NCBI GenBank assembly: GCA_029168955.1
Contig: JAPDOI010001826.1
Coordinates: 62,001-126,000 of the forward strand
Direction of reading: 5' to 3'
Source: Aplectana chamaeleonis
Lineage: Eukaryota > Nematoda > Chromadorea > Rhabditida > Cosmocercidae
Length of the DNA: 64,000 bases
Shown piece after piece: positions 10,029 through 21,905 of the stretch; the stretch's first letter is position 1, and each line of letters starts with the position of its first letter. A program made the position numbers and the translations under genes. The notes beneath the pieces were generated by a model that saw only the letters and a list, made by a program, of their open reading frames with translations, did not search any database and was not told the DNA's origin.

Positions 10029-10537
10029 AGGCGCAGTCCAACCTCAGGATGGTTTTCTGTTTACCTGCATATCTTGAGAATCGTCCCACGCTGATTCCAA
10101 TGACGTCTCTGGAATCGTACAAGACCCCCTGGGAACGGTGTTATGGCCCCTCGAAAAGTGTGCACGCTGGACGAGCTGTCCGAGGCTTGTATACTCTGCT
10201 TATCTTTAATTGCACAAAAAACGGTCCGCCAATAGTTCTCTAATGGGCCGGCTAGTACCGTAGTTTACGTCCACGACGCGTTCTCGGCAGACCCGGGTGT
10301 GCACCGGGGTGTGCTGAGCGATCGATTCATCAATGCCGTCACTCGGCCACCCACCCTGCCATTGTGCACACCCGGGTCTGCCGAGAACGCGTCGTGGACG
10401 TAAACTACGGTACTAGCCGGCCCATTAGAGGACTATTGGCGGACCGTTTTTTGTGCAATTAAAGATAAACAGAGTATACCTTACGTCATTCGCAACCGAT
10501 GAACTAGAATACGCTTTTTTTATCGTGAACACTGACT
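10029..10537. mobile_element. TTAA-type MITE, AGGCGCAGTCCAACCTCAGG subfamily, with inserted palindrome
   Basis: The left terminus AGGCGCAGTCCAACCTCAGG follows TTGA, a mutated TTAA. The right terminus ATCGTGAACACTGACT precedes TTAA at 10,538-10,541. The first 160 bp resemble 31,025-31,200. The palindrome at 10,189-10,478 sits inside it. Confidence 0.65.
10189..10478. repeat. Near-perfect long inverted repeat
   Basis: Two arms of about 115 bp (10,189-10,303 and 10,364-10,478) are almost identical in reverse complement, separated by a 60-bp loop with unrelated sequence. The high arm identity implies recent origin or gene conversion between the arms. Confidence 0.85.
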
Positions 10538-10541
10538 TTAA

Positions 10542-10787
10542 ATGGCTACAGAAATGCGGAAGAAGAACATTTTGGAAATTCCTTTCGGATACATACAATA
10601 TCTACATCGTGTTCCTATTGAACCGATAGATTTTGTTTGTTTTCAATAAAAACTTGCCTAGATATAGGTTTGAATACCATGGCTGGATCCTAGTTGTCAC
10701 CCTGTATTTCAACTTCTTATGCAGCTTGATTACTGACCACCTATGTGGTGACATTTCATCACTAAATCGAGTGTACAAGGGAAGCTC
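10542..10787. other. Unassigned AT-rich spacer
   Basis: There is no open frame with recognisable content and no repeat shared elsewhere in the window apart from a lone GTCACCCTGTA-like end. Confidence 0.35.
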
Positions 10788-10790
10788 TAA

Positions 10791-11229
10791 GGCAGCGTCC
10801 GTACGTGGCGAGAGCGGGCGCTTCCGCTGTTGTGCGCCTCTCGAAGCTCCTCAACGCTGCCCGCAAACAACAGAGGCGAACACCCCCCCCCCGCCCCCCT
10901 CGTGTTGATTCGATTGAAAACGTTTGATCGGGTGATCAATCGCTTGAGTCGGCCCAACGGCTGATGATTTCCCACCGTTTTCGACTTCCGTGCTGGGATT
11001 ATGGAAAACAAGGGCAGTAATTTTGCTACAGGTTTCATGCCACCTGCTTTGGTGATGTAGTAGTTGGCTTGAAACTTGCTGCTTGGTTCGTGGTGCTGGC
11101 GTAAGGGCGCGAGAGCGAGCGGGCAAGGGCGCGCGAGAAGGAGCGCCTGTGAGCGCCTAGCGAATCGTGTGCCCACGATGACCACCGGTTTTGCGTAATC
11201 GCACGCTCTCGCCACGTATGGACGGTGCC
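10791..11229. mobile_element. Harbinger-like MITE, TAA duplication
   Basis: The terminal inverted repeats GGCAGCGTCCGTACGTGGCG and CGCCACGTATGGACGGTGCC flank 439 bp. TAA stands on both sides (10,788-10,790 and 11,230-11,232). A 3-bp TWA duplication with GG-starting termini is characteristic of the PIF/Harbinger group. The right 60 bp recur as a fragment at 15,206-15,275. There is no transposase. Confidence 0.7.
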
Positions 11230-11469
11230 TAAGAATTACGGATATTTGCGTTGCCGTCGAAAAAATCAGACTTATGATCCGTAGTCTTTGACCTCGGCAT
11301 ATTGACGCTGCAAAAACTAAGTTCGCCTTTTCGTTGTACAATGTTACTAAATCCTACGCGACAGTACTGAAAGTGAAAGATCTACATTCATAATATGTTT
11401 GCTAACGAAATCAAACTTTTTCCACTTTCCAAAAAAACCCTGTGGCATCACCTATCATTTTCCTATTCG

Positions 11470-11880
11470 ACCCTCTTTATGTTAAATCACCCGGCGAATG
11501 GTGGCACCCTCACCACGCATTCACTGCCCCTCAGCTGGTAAATGACGGTCCGCTCACCCGGTATTAGTTGCTTACCACGTGAATGATATCGATCTGCAGG
11601 AGCAGATAAAGCCCCTGGTAGGCCCTCCCTGTTCCCCAGCAAGTTCGAGGCTTGTGTAGTCCGAGCCGTACATGAGCCTGGTTTGCTTTAGTTTCTGCCC
11701 GATCACCCGGTGATATGCTCCGCCGTGGATTTATGTCCGCCCGCTGACCCCGTAGAGAAATGCCCCTCAGCCGGTGAAATGCATGCCCGCCCGCTCACAC
11801 GGTAAGACGCTCCGCCCCCAAAATGAGTCCGCCCGCTCAGCCGGGGAGCCCACTTTTCCGCCCGATCAGCCGGTGTTACT
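11470..11880. repeat. Degenerate GC-rich tandem array
   Basis: Variants of 'GCCCGCTCAGCCGGT' recur about ten times at irregular spacing of 30-45 bp. No protein is supported. Confidence 0.6.
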
Positions 11881-12850
11881 ACCTGAGTAGTGCCTCGCGT
11901 TTATTCGATTGTAAACCTTTGACCCGTTGATCAATCACTCGACTCGACGCGTTGGCACTCAGGCAGCAGTTTGATTCGACCAATGGCCGAACCGCTTTTT
12001 TCTGCAGCTTCGAGGCAAACGAGAGACGTTTCGGCAAAGCTCCGCCTTCCCGTTTTCCACGAGATAAATGGGAGACGTTGGGGGTTGGCGCCGTACTAAT
12101 CAATCAACTCGATTGGACCGACAGCGAAACGAAGCATTGAGAAAATCGGCTCAGGCAATCGCGGGGGTCGGTGGCAGGTTAAAACGCCCCTTTCCGAATG
12201 AAATTGATTCGATGCGGCTGATCGGCGGAGGTTTCGGCATGACTCATAACTGCCGAAGTTTTCGTGGTGATGTCTCATATGTGGCGGAGTTTTCGGGGCT
12301 ACGTGTTGCAGTGTCTGCACTGTTTTTCTCTGGTACTCTCTCGTGTAGAGCGCGGAATCGGTAGCCCACAAAGTATACGCTGCACTGGAATGTGACGTGT
12401 TTGTGCGTATAACGGTTGACAGCTCGGGATATCGACGCTTTGACGGGCGTCGGTGTCAGGTTGACAGGTCAATTGTGCTGCCTCTCAACCTGCCACCAAC
12501 GCCCGGGACTGCAGGAGCGGTAGAGGGTGGTTGGTGGGAGGTGATTTGGCGAAATTTTCGGTGTAGACACGTGGGTGTGACGTCACACTGAGTGGTCGGT
12601 GGGAGGTGATAAGGCAGAGCTTTCGGTGTGAACGGGTCAAGGATGACGTGGCATTGTAGAGTCGGTGGGAGGTTGACACGCGGAGTTTCGGCATTAATGG
12701 GAAGTTTTCAAGCCTTGCCCGCCCCTTTTTTCGTTTCGAGCGGGAGCACGCTACCTGTTCAACTCCTCTCAACCGGCCACCGACCCCCGCGAGTGTGTGA
12801 GGGAAAGGGTTGCCAAATTGCTCTACTTATAAACATATTCAGCTGCCATT
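11881..12850. repeat. GC-rich repeat-derived stretch
   Basis: Positions 11,890-11,960 resemble 10,900-10,970 of the Harbinger-like MITE ('ttcgattg-aaacgtttgat-ggtgatcaatc'). The second half repeats 'GTCGGTGGGAGGT' three times and contains several 'gtgacgtcac'-type palindromes. The element boundaries are unclear. Confidence 0.4.
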
Positions 12851-13750
12851 GACGTCTCCTGTACTACGAAATCTACTCAAATCCTTCAAGAAAGGATCAA
12901 TCACTGTCTTATTTCTATACACATAGTCAGTCGGCGTCATCATTACATACCTCTATTGGCCGATCTTTTCCCCATTTTGGTTTTTCGCTGAGAATTGAAA
13001 AGTTGGAGGTGTGAAGCACGAAAATTTCGCCCATACTCCCCATCTTTGAAAGCTTGTTAGCGATTGCGTCGCTGTTTTCCTTAGATCTAAGTCTTTAGAA
13101 TATCAGATCGGTAGCATTTCCTTCGAACCTCCTTTAGGTGATGCTTCACATCCCTGTGTTCAAAATTAAACTTCACTTGTGCGGCTGGATAAAAACAGTC
13201 CACTCTTCAATTTTTCCCAAATATTGCCAAGTCCATGCTTATTTTTCAACGGGCGGTGAGAGAGTCGTAAAAATTTTAGTCAAAGACATGGAATTTCTGC
13301 GTTGGGATTTTACGAGTTTCAGCTCAGAACAGGAATTCGGGGAGAAGATCGTAGGAATTTCTGGAAGTTGTGGTAATTCTCCCGGAATTTTTGCATGACT
13401 ATGGCATCGCTATGGCACTGAAATGCAGCTCCTTCGCGAAATAGCATCGCTATGTCATCGCTGTGGCATCGCTATGGCAATCTTGAACTTGTTAGAATTA
13501 TTTTTTTTTCTGGTATCAGTATCATGCTCAGAGTATACAAACCGAAGGGTATAAAAGCCGCTCCATCTCACCGCATCGCTATGCATTTTGAGGCCAATCC
13601 TGGAAGGTGGCCTAAATTCACCTTTCATCACTCAGAAGCCGAAGAATAATTTTTGGCAGCTGATGGGATGGGCCCCACGGCTAGGCCACATGTGGGATAT
13701 TTCTATGCCATAGCTAGGCAAATATTCTCAGAGTTGAGGGTGCATTCAGA
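12851..13750. other. Unassigned non-coding stretch with short GCATCGCTATGG repeats
   Basis: 'GCATCGCTATGGCA' recurs four to five times at 13,398-13,480. A TATAAAAG occurs at about 13,551 but no gene start follows. The rest shows nothing recognisable. Confidence 0.35.
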
Positions 13751-13779
13751 GTTCTTCGAGCTGCGTAAAATGCGAGAGT

Positions 13780-14480
13780 TTAGGGGCGTACTCTGAAAGA
13801 ATCCTTCTCGCTAGAACCGTGATGCTTCCGCGATCCGCGATACTACCGTGTTCGTCTCCCCCTCGTCCCTCGATCCGCGTCCGTTCTGCGATAGTTACCC
13901 AATCGACCATTCCGTTGACATTTTCTTGCTTGTAGCGTGATGGTACCGCGATCGGTACCCAGCTTACCACGTTAGTACCGTGATGAACTCGAGATCCGCG
14001 ATGGTAAGGTGATCGTTTCCCCGCGGTTCCGCGCTCTAATGGTGTGCAGATTTGTAAAGTAGCGCGAAACACGGCACGAGCACTACCTTATAGCTTCGTG
14101 TTGATCTGATAGGCAACACTCGCTCGGGTGAAACACCGAGAGGGCATGGATGCGGTACGATCAGGGGTGGAGACTGGCTGAATCTCGCGATCGTCCCGCG
14201 ATAGTTCCGGCCTCAGTTCATCGCTGTTCTGCGATTTAACTACCCAATGACGTGGATGTGTTGACGCGATTCACCCTTAGGTTGGAACTGGTAAAATCTC
14301 GCGATCGTTCCGCGTCAGCCCCGGGCTCGATTCCTTGTGGTTCCGCGATGGAGCATGGCTGGAGCATCGATGAACGAACGCGGTACGCTCTCGGTTTGAG
14401 ACTGGCAGAATCTCGCCATCGTTCCGCGATAGCTTCATGCTAGTATCCTCTCGGCTCCTATCCGAAACCGAGTGGATTCT
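13780..14480. repeat. Degenerate array of CGCGATCGTTCCGCGAT-type words
   Basis: Short words built from 'ATCCGCGAT', 'CGATCGTTCCGCG' and 'AATCTCGC' are scattered about every 40-90 bp on both strands. This looks like a decayed satellite or foldback interior. Confidence 0.45.
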
Positions 14481-14903
14481 ATCCGTGAACGATCGCGGGG
14501 TTTTCTCTCAGAGGTAACCCATAAACTCTCGCAACGAGAACATAGATCAGGCTCAAGCATTAGCCACTGCGTGAACTTGAATCAGGGTATGAGCTGCCTT
14601 AGAACGTGATATTGTCCAGGAACTGACTTAATTCGGTTGAGGGTCTAATCTTCCGTGGCTGGAAAGAGAAGAAGAAATTTTCGTGTTCTCAGTGTCCTTG
14701 CACCTTGTTTGAAAGATCGCATTTGCAGGAGTGTGGTAAACTACGTTGTGTTTCCGAGTGAAATTTACTTCCGTTCATCGCCTGCGTCTGCACACGTACG
14801 CTGCGTCTCCATCTCCCTCACACTTTCTCGCTGTCTCTGCCCTCACTCTGCACAAACGCGCAAGGGAACAGAGTAAATTTGGCTTGGGACCAGAGGTTAG
14901 GTA

Positions 14904-15100
14904 CTGTCGTTCTCGGAGGCAAATTCCTGTCCGCAATTGCGGGCAACGGCTGTTGCTTTACGCAACAGGATGATATCGGTGCTCGGACCACTTGGTCCCG
15001 GCACGATTCACCTATCTCCCAGCACGATTATCAGCGGGTTGCGTAATGGAAGGGCCGTAATCCGCAATTGCGGACGGGAATTAGGCTCTGAAAACGACAG
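14904..15100. mobile_element. TA-flanked palindromic MITE (197 bp)
   Basis: The arms 14,904-14,968 and 15,037-15,100 are reverse complements around a 68-bp loop. The termini are CTGTCGTT and AACGACAG, with TA on both sides. The arms contain 'gtccgcaattgcgg', a word also present in the larger TA-palindrome family at 46,440, 54,430 and 60,364. Confidence 0.75.
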
Positions 15101-15205
15101 TATGAGAAGAAAAACAGGGCAAGAATGAACAGAAACTCTGAACTATAAACCAGGTGAAACGAATCATTAGAAAACTAACTGCTATCTTGTCAGCATCAAT
15201 TCTGC

Positions 15206-15275
15206 TGAAAATCGTGTGCCCTCGATGACCATCGATTTTGCGCCATTGCGCGCTCTCGCAACGTATGGACGCAGC
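15206..15275. mobile_element. Terminal fragment of the Harbinger-like MITE family
   Basis: This fragment is about 80% identical to 11,160-11,229, ending CGCAACGTATGGACGCAGCC. It directly precedes the LINE tail and supplies an accidental upstream Met to that frame. Confidence 0.6.
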
Positions 15276-15276
15276 C

Positions 15277-16500
15277 ATAAAGGTTGCCATACAGTCTGCT
15301 CTTCATGAACTGGTGAGATGGTCTGCTACCTGGCAACTTCCCCTGTTAGCAAGTAAAACTTCACATTTAAGACTGAATAGTTTTGTTATGTACGGTTCTT
15401 ACGTTCTAGACTCATCTTCTATCCAAACGGTGGATAAAGTGAGAGAATTGGGATTTCATTTCCTTGACAAGCTCAACTTTTGTCCTCACTGTGAGCACAT
15501 ATGTAAAAAGGCCGTTGTTCGCACCTTTCAGATATTGAAGGCGCTTTCTACTGATGATCAAAGTATATTACTCAAAGCCTATAAAACCTACAGACGACCT
15601 TCAATCGAATGCGGTTGCACTGTTTTCAATCCACTGAGAGGAGAGATGTGATGAAGCTTGAAAAAGTTCAGAGTAACTTCACTAGAAAACTCTTCATCAG
15701 GACCCAAGGATTTTAGTACAATAACATACCTTCATCTATGGTAATATCGGAAATTCTTCCCTTAGACTACACCTACAATCAAGGCGTAAAATGTTTGATG
15801 CTATGATGGTGTTTAAGCTTCTCAATGGAATATGTGATTTCAAGGACCGGCACTTCTTAAAGGCAGTGTTCACGATGAATATCGCACTCGAGTTCGACCC
15901 AAAAATGGGACTGTTTGGTCGTGAGGTAACTAATAGTGAAGAAACAGGGAAGAAAAACGTCCAGAATAAGTCAAAATAACGGTTCCTAAATTCAGGGCGT
16001 GGACGAGAATCATGGACTCTACTGATTTCGGCTATTCGCGAAATCTGCGCGAATCGATAATGCTAACTGCGGCAGAGTTGCTTGGCAATTCGCCATCGAA
16101 ACGTGTGGGGCGCCACAAGCTCGTCCGATTGGGGGGGGGGGGAGGACCGGGATAGGTAGAGGCACCGGGAGAGCTCTAAAAAACGTTTGTGTTTATTTCT
16201 GGCCAGTTTTCGTTGCTTTCTTCGACCCTATCCTCTGCAGCACCTGCCAACTTAGTGTTTCACACCGAAACCTTGAGAACGATATTTATCGTGAACACTG
16301 CCTTTAACTATTGCCAAATCTATCCCTAGAGGAGGTCAATGTAAAATGTCCTTCCGAAGGGCTTAAATGCGATACAGAGCAACTTGTTTCTCGATCAGGG
16401 CAGGTCAATGTTCTTGGCATTAAGCAAGAGACTACCCGCACACCATCTTTAAAATCTTTCAAGCGCAAAATAGCTCCAGAAATCCTTGAGCATTGAGCAA
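15277..16500 (+). pseudogene. CR1-group LINE reverse transcriptase C-terminal remnant
   Basis: The translation has the conserved layout of the CR1/Jockey-group LINE tail. LHELVRWSATWQLPLLASKT is the 'W..W.L.L...K' block. It is followed by KVRELGFHFLDKLNFCPHCEHICKKA and then YRRPSIECGCTVFNP. A frameshift near 15,650 moves into VMKLEKVQSNFTRKL, and the F-K-L-L-N-G block follows at about 15,800. The TTAA MITE at 15,861-16,303 then interrupts it, after which SLKSFKRKIAPEILEH ends at 16,496. This is the end of an ORF2-type polymerase with no palm domain present. It is probably 5'-truncated, as usual for LINEs. An A/T-rich tail with AATAAA-like words follows at 16,600. Confidence 0.75.
15861..16303. 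mobile_element. TTAA MITE, AGGCAGTGTTCACGAT subfamily, inside the LINE tail
   Basis: This 443-bp element has termini AGGCAGTGTTCACGAT and ATCGTGAACACTGCCT, with TTAA on both sides (15,857-15,860 and 16,304-16,307). It contains an 11-13 nt G tract near 16,130. The right 200 bp are the reverse complement of 46,150-46,350. Confidence 0.9.
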
Positions 16501-18296
16501 TTTTGCTGGCTGTTCGTCTGCGTGGCTATCATGTTGTTTTGTAACTGTTAATGTTCATCATTTGAGGTTTTCTTTCCCAAATTTGTCTTAAACAACTTAA
16601 ACAAATAAAAAGTAAATAAATTATTTCCGTTTCGTAATGATCAGAACGTCTTCCCGTCCTCCTCCAGTATCGGAACAGTAAAAGACAAAAGTTCGAGCTC
16701 TGTGTAGTGAAGAAGATTGTGCATATCAGATTCGATGCTAATTTTTTTCAGTTCGATATTATGTTATCTTATAGAGCCAGAGGAGGATCAGCAAAATTTC
16801 AGCGTCTCTCTAAGCAAAGCAGAAGTCTTTTGTTTAGGCGGTTAGGCCCTAATTCGATAATTGCTCATTGGCAGATTGCGGCACACGTTTTTTTTTCTCA
16901 TAATAATCCCCTGAAACCAGATTATTACCGCTCAAAGGTGAAGGTGCTGTATTCATGATTAGCCATCCCCAGCGTGAATAACAATTTCTAGCTCCGTGCA
17001 AGTTTGTACCGTATTACAGCAGTGAATAAATTCGCATTCGGCTGTGAATCGTACCAGTCAATGCCTTGGTATAATATGGTCTGACTCAGCAATGCTATGC
17101 TTCCATACGAGGGAGAACAATACAGGCTCCATGAAACAATGCATAACGTCCTAGATGACGCTAGCAGCAATTTAGCGACATTTCGAGATTTTGCCGAGAA
17201 AGAATCCTTCAAAAAAATAACATGAAAGAAAGGAAGCAAGTGACTGATCGGGAAAAATGACATGTGTGCATACCTTGAATGATTACTCATGCCCTTCGGG
17301 ACAGCTCGAGTACTTGACAAGAATTAGCTATATATAGTCGCTCAAAAGTCTTCTAGCCTTCACTGCATACATACATATGTATGTATTGCACTTCACTTGC
17401 GGCTTGTTGTTATCCCACTGAAAGTATTCACGGAAAATTTCTTTGTCGACATCCCAGGTGAACAGTCTTAGCTGATCTCTTCTAAGATAAAGTCACGTTT
17501 CTCGTACGGAGATAGGTAGCCACGGCACAGAAATTCTGGGAGAAAAGACAAAAGCTCAGTTTGTCTAAACTAAAAGTGGCTCTCATTCTGCCCTTATACA
17601 TATGTAGCTTGTTCGCAAAGATTTACGGGTAACTGGAAATAGTAGGCGACGGCCAGCAGGTTATGGAAGGTGTCGGCCTTAACTCCACTTAGTGGACAAC
17701 CTACATGCAATACCACTGCTATTCAAGGGAAAAAATGGGCGAAGTTGCTAAAGTGGGCAACTAAAGCCTCTTTCGGTCACAACTGGCCTCAAGGTGCTCT
17801 ATTTTGAATTTTCAGAAGACTTAATTGTTCCTCGTATCACAATCTAACTATATGAAATAATTTCGGAATTTATTAATGAAAACCCTTCCTCAAGAAGAAG
17901 GTAATTTGATAATGAGATCACAATATCAGAAGCCCGTTAGGTCAAAATCAACCGTAAGCGATCTCTAGCATTGTCAAAATGAAAATACATTCCAGCTTAA
18001 AGGAAGAATTTTTTTTGTGAATCTTGCTAAAAAATGTCCAGTTGGACATGCTGATCATGTCGGTTTTTTCAATTTCAAATCGTAGCATTTTGAAACGAGT
18101 TGTGGTAGAAAGGCTCTTTAGTTTCCCGTTTTGGCGTTTTCGCCTTTTTCCGGTAGCAGCGGTATGGTACGTATAGTTGGCGATAGTTGCTCGAAACCAG
18201 GGGTGGTAGTAAACCAGGCGAGAGCGGGACGTAGGGGTGAGCTTAAGGTGCCACTTAAGTGGCATCTAAAGTTTTTGACACAATTTCGTAGAATTG
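16501..18296. other. Unassigned non-coding stretch
   Basis: There are only short unrelated open frames. A palindromic microsatellite (ATACATACATATGTATGTAT) lies at about 17,368. The segment 18,150-18,270 carries an 'AAGTGCCACTTAAG'-type repeat that recurs weakly at 21,750-21,820. No gene can be supported. Confidence 0.4.
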
Positions 18297-18783
18297 TTAA
18301 TTAGGGTGCCAGAAGCTCGAAAATCGAAAAATTACACGAGAGCTCGACATTACGTCGACCTCATGAGGACATTTCGCAGCCATTTCCGGGTGGTCTTCTC
18401 GTTCACATGAGGGGCACAAGAGCGTCATCTCGTTCTCTGTGCGAGAGGACGGAGAAATATTGTGTCGTAGAGGAGGGAGAGACGGCGAGGTCGCCATCTC
18501 CGAAAATCTACTCCCGAGTAGATTTTGGTCGCCCTCAGAGACAGTGGCTGATGATTGGAGCAAAGTTCACGCGCCAGCCGTGGACAGCCGTTTTCCTCTT
18601 GTCAATATCTCTCGTCTTTGGCATTATTTCCTTCATCAAATTCTCCTTCGTTGGAGTACTTGATTCCTCATTTCATTGATTGTTCTTTCTTGTTTAGGCC
18701 TTCATGAGTAAACTCTTACTCATTCGATATTTCCTACTGTTTGCCGTTTCTTCCCTAACACGCAATGACACCCTCTTTTTCAG

Positions 18784-18849
18784 CACTCGGTATTGTAAAT
18801 ATAGCGAACATCATCAATATGCACCAGGCGTTCCCTTCACAGTGGAAAG
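18784..18849 (+). CDS. Candidate host exon (66 bp), unknown protein
   Basis: A pyrimidine-rich acceptor (CCTCTTTTTCAG) precedes 66 bp that end GGAAAG before GTTAGC. With a leading partial codon the segment reads without stops as LGIVNIANIINMHQAFPSQWK, but one other frame is also open, so the reading is not settled. Upstream, 18,545-18,660 encodes a hydrophobic segment (TAVFLLSISLVFGIISFI) that could be a membrane helix of the same gene, and another acceptor-like TTCTTTCTTGTTTAG lies at about 18,690-18,698. I do not recognise a family. Confidence 0.25.
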
Positions 18850-18974
18850 GTTAGCCTTATACTTTATTCGCGTGTTTTCTTTTTTATCGTGTCTTGTTTT
18901 TTTTTAGCTATTGTTGCGGTACTTTGGTTGACTACAGCAGAACTGAAAATCGTGAACCGTTATTGTTGATACCA

Positions 18975-19305
18975 TACTTCGGAAAAACTGTTAAAAACCC
19001 CAAGTTTTCGGATAAATGCGTAAATCCTTTTTCTTTCGAATTTTAAATTTTTGAAAATATTCGAAAATCAAAGTTTTCGAATAAACCCGAAAATGGTATT
19101 TTTCGATATCTGGATTTTCGAATATATGAATAAACTCGTAAATGGTATTTTTCGAATTTCGGACTCTCAAATATATTCGAAAAACTGATTTTTCAAATTC
19201 CAAATTTTCGACTATATTCGAAAACCAATTTGAAAATATTTTTTTCCAAATAATCTTTTCGAATTTTCGAAAAAAAAATCATATTTTTCGGATAAATTTT
19301 CTCGA
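18975..19305. repeat. AT-rich degenerate TTTTCGAAT-type tandem array
   Basis: Words such as 'TTTTCGAA', 'TATTCGAAAA' and 'ATTTTTCGAAT' recur about every 20-45 bp for 330 bp, giving a locally palindromic tract. No coding sequence is supported. Confidence 0.65.
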
Positions 19306-19439
19306 ATGTTCAAATGATGAATGTCACATCACGTGACTTTGTTGAATCGCGCCACAAAATTCGAAAGCTTCAGGAGCACAGGATTCAAAATGAATTAGTG
19401 GTCGAAGAATCTATGAAAAAGGCCCGAGTTGACTACTAA

Positions 19440-19827
19440 GGCGCTATTCGTACTCCTCAACGCCAGCGCGTGATGCGCGGGCGTGGCGCTGAAGCATGAA
19501 TACTTTCTGCGCGTATCACGCTATTTGCGGAGACCGAATGCTCGGGCGGCGACGCTATGGCGGAGCCGAATAAAGTGGGCCTCAACTTATCCAAACAAGC
19601 AAATTTTGTACACGCGTTCGCCATCATGGCAGCAAAGTGTAATACTGGAATCAATTATCATGAAACAGAATGAAATTGATGATGGACTACTAATGATGAA
19701 AAAGTCGTTAAGGGCCGTCGCCGCCATGGCGGAACGGACGCCATGTGCCGGCTTGACGTCAGGATACTCATACTCCAATTCCACGCTCGCGCGTCACGGG
19801 CTGACATTGAGGAGTATGAACAGCACC
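19440..19827. mobile_element. Harbinger-like MITE, TAA duplication, second family
   Basis: The 48-bp termini (GGCGCTATTCGTACTCCTCA... at the left, ...TGAGGAGTATGAACAGCACC at the right) are about 80% inverted matches. TAA stands at 19,437-19,439 and 19,828-19,830. It is 388 bp long with no transposase. Confidence 0.65.
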
Positions 19828-20282
19828 TAAAAGATAAAGATTCATGTTTCGCTAAACAGCATACTGGTCATGTGAGAGGAGCATGTTTACAGGTCTGCGA
19901 AGCCACGACGATGAATGGGGGATCAGCAGCACCATGTCTTTGAAGAACACCTCTGTTAATGTTGAATGTTATCTTTGTACTAAAAATAAATCGGTTTCAA
20001 TTTTAAATTCCCTCTGTCCTCAAAAATTTCCTTCCATTGTAGCTGTCGCTTGAATATAGTGAGGCTATCAGAGCAATAATTCTAACGAATTTTTCGACAG
20101 CTGAGGTAGGCATCATTAAATAAGGGGCAGCGCGGCGGCCAGCCTGAGGTAAGTAGTGGTTAAGGAACAGACGAATTCTGATTTTGCGGGTGCGAGGATT
20201 TCTCGCAAGAGTGAGACTCTCAAGCAGTGTTGACGGCAATCTTTTTGCGGGTCTGTGCTTTATGCTAAAGACCTAAGGTCCA

Positions 20283-20407
20283 TGCATAGTCGGGCGACAA
20301 AAGCCGCGCCGCCACAGTGACTGTTAGAGGGCAACTATGTACACAGCCTCGCGCCTGTAATTCATTACCCAACATTTCGGCGTTATTTTTGCCGCCCGAC
20401 TATGCGT
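20283..20407. repeat. Short inverted repeat
   Basis: 'TGCATAGTCGGGCG-CAAAAGCCGC' near 20,283-20,312 is reversed at 20,380-20,407, with a 70-bp loop. It is probably a small foldback MITE. Confidence 0.5.
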
Positions 20408-20985
20408 AACTCTATAGAGAATGTGCACTGCATAAGTGGCCCCGCAGAGAAGCAGCTATTATCGATCGGACGAACTGTTCCGCGTTTACTCAACCGGTGA
20501 AGTTTTGTGAATATTCGGTGTAATCGAATTGTTGAACGCCGGTATAGGGGCTCTCTACACACCGAGGGAGGAGTTGTCTTGCCTTCTGCTGCTTTAATTC
20601 CACTCGGGACCACTCTGCTTGGATTGAGTAGCGTCACGTGTCAAACGGCATAAACCGGACAACTCTTCCTTTTCTGTGCGTGTAGAAAGGTCCTATCCCT
20701 TGGAAGTCTGAAAAGGGACTGCTTCTCAGAGGTTTTTATAAAGCGCAAACATTAGTGGTGGTCATAAGCATATGACGACTGGCCACCTAATAAAAACTAT
20801 CCAAAGAAGAAGAATAATAATAAATCCGATTAATGATTTTTATGACACTAGTGGTAATAGTAATAACAACATCGACAATGCTAGCAAAAATAAGAATAAT
20901 ATCGACTATAATATTACTATTAATCATACTAATAATGAAAAAAATAGTGTGTTCACTGATTTTTGTTACTGTTATCAATATAATA
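20408..20985. other. Unassigned spacer becoming AT-rich
   Basis: No gene is recognised. From 20,800 the sequence is a degenerate AAT/ATA-rich lead-in to the TTA microsatellite. Confidence 0.35.
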
Positions 20986-20988
20986 ATG

Positions 20989-21291
<303 letters not shown>

Positions 21292-21432
21292 CTGAAAGAC
21301 GATAAAATGCAATCAATTTGTGCACTCGACGGCGATTCTGCTGGTCACGGTAGACCTAGCTCGCGAAACCTGTGCACACAGTCGATTTCTTCCAGTCGGC
21401 AATGCAACTGACCTCATGATCGCCTACATAAC

Positions 21433-21573
21433 GTCGGCATGGATCCTGAAGAGACTTTGCGTCCCTCATTGGAGGTTGGCGCAAACTCGGTGCGCCTATG
21501 CTATAGCATATGGCACCGTGTTTGCGCCAACCTCTAACAGTGAACGCAAAGTCTCTTCCGGATCCATGCCGAC
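21433..21573. mobile_element. 141-bp perfect-type hairpin element, copy 1
   Basis: About 70-bp arms run from GTCGGCATGGATCC to GGATCCATGCCGAC around a short CTATGCTATAGCATATG loop. A second copy at 62,561-62,701 has exactly the same length and a similar sequence. More decayed relatives lie at 26,458-26,591 and, as a half copy, at 60,645-60,720. Confidence 0.75.
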
Positions 21574-21814
21574 CATAGATGGCATTTCACATAGCACAAC
21601 AGGTAGTCGACGAAATAGCGTAGTGGCATTGCTCCCCGTTCTGAGAGAAGCGGGGAGTGGATCGATCTCGTGCGTTAGCTAGGTTTTGAATGGGGAGCGA
21701 AACTCAGCTCACCGTATTCTGTCCATTATGTAACCCTCTGAAAACTAAAGTTGCACTCAAGTGCCACTTCGGCATTCATGTTAAGTGGCATTTTCAAGAG
21801 GTTTACTACCATCC

Positions 21815-21905
21815 CAGGGGTGTGCGGCAAAGGAATTTAACATTTCGGCAAACGGCGACGACAACGTCAAACCCCAGAAATGACCGGCAAACGGCAAAAT
21901 CTGTT
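21815..21905. repeat. CGGCAAACGG-type nematode repeat fragment
   Basis: 'CCCAGGGGTGTGCGGCAA' is followed by several CGGCAAACGGC words. The reverse-complement version is at 23,440-23,575. I associate this repeat type with nematode genomes, from memory rather than a search. Confidence 0.55.

Noticed and set aside
16838..16862. Telomere-type TTAGGC repeats
   Set aside because: Only two non-adjacent TTAGGC-like words; no array.
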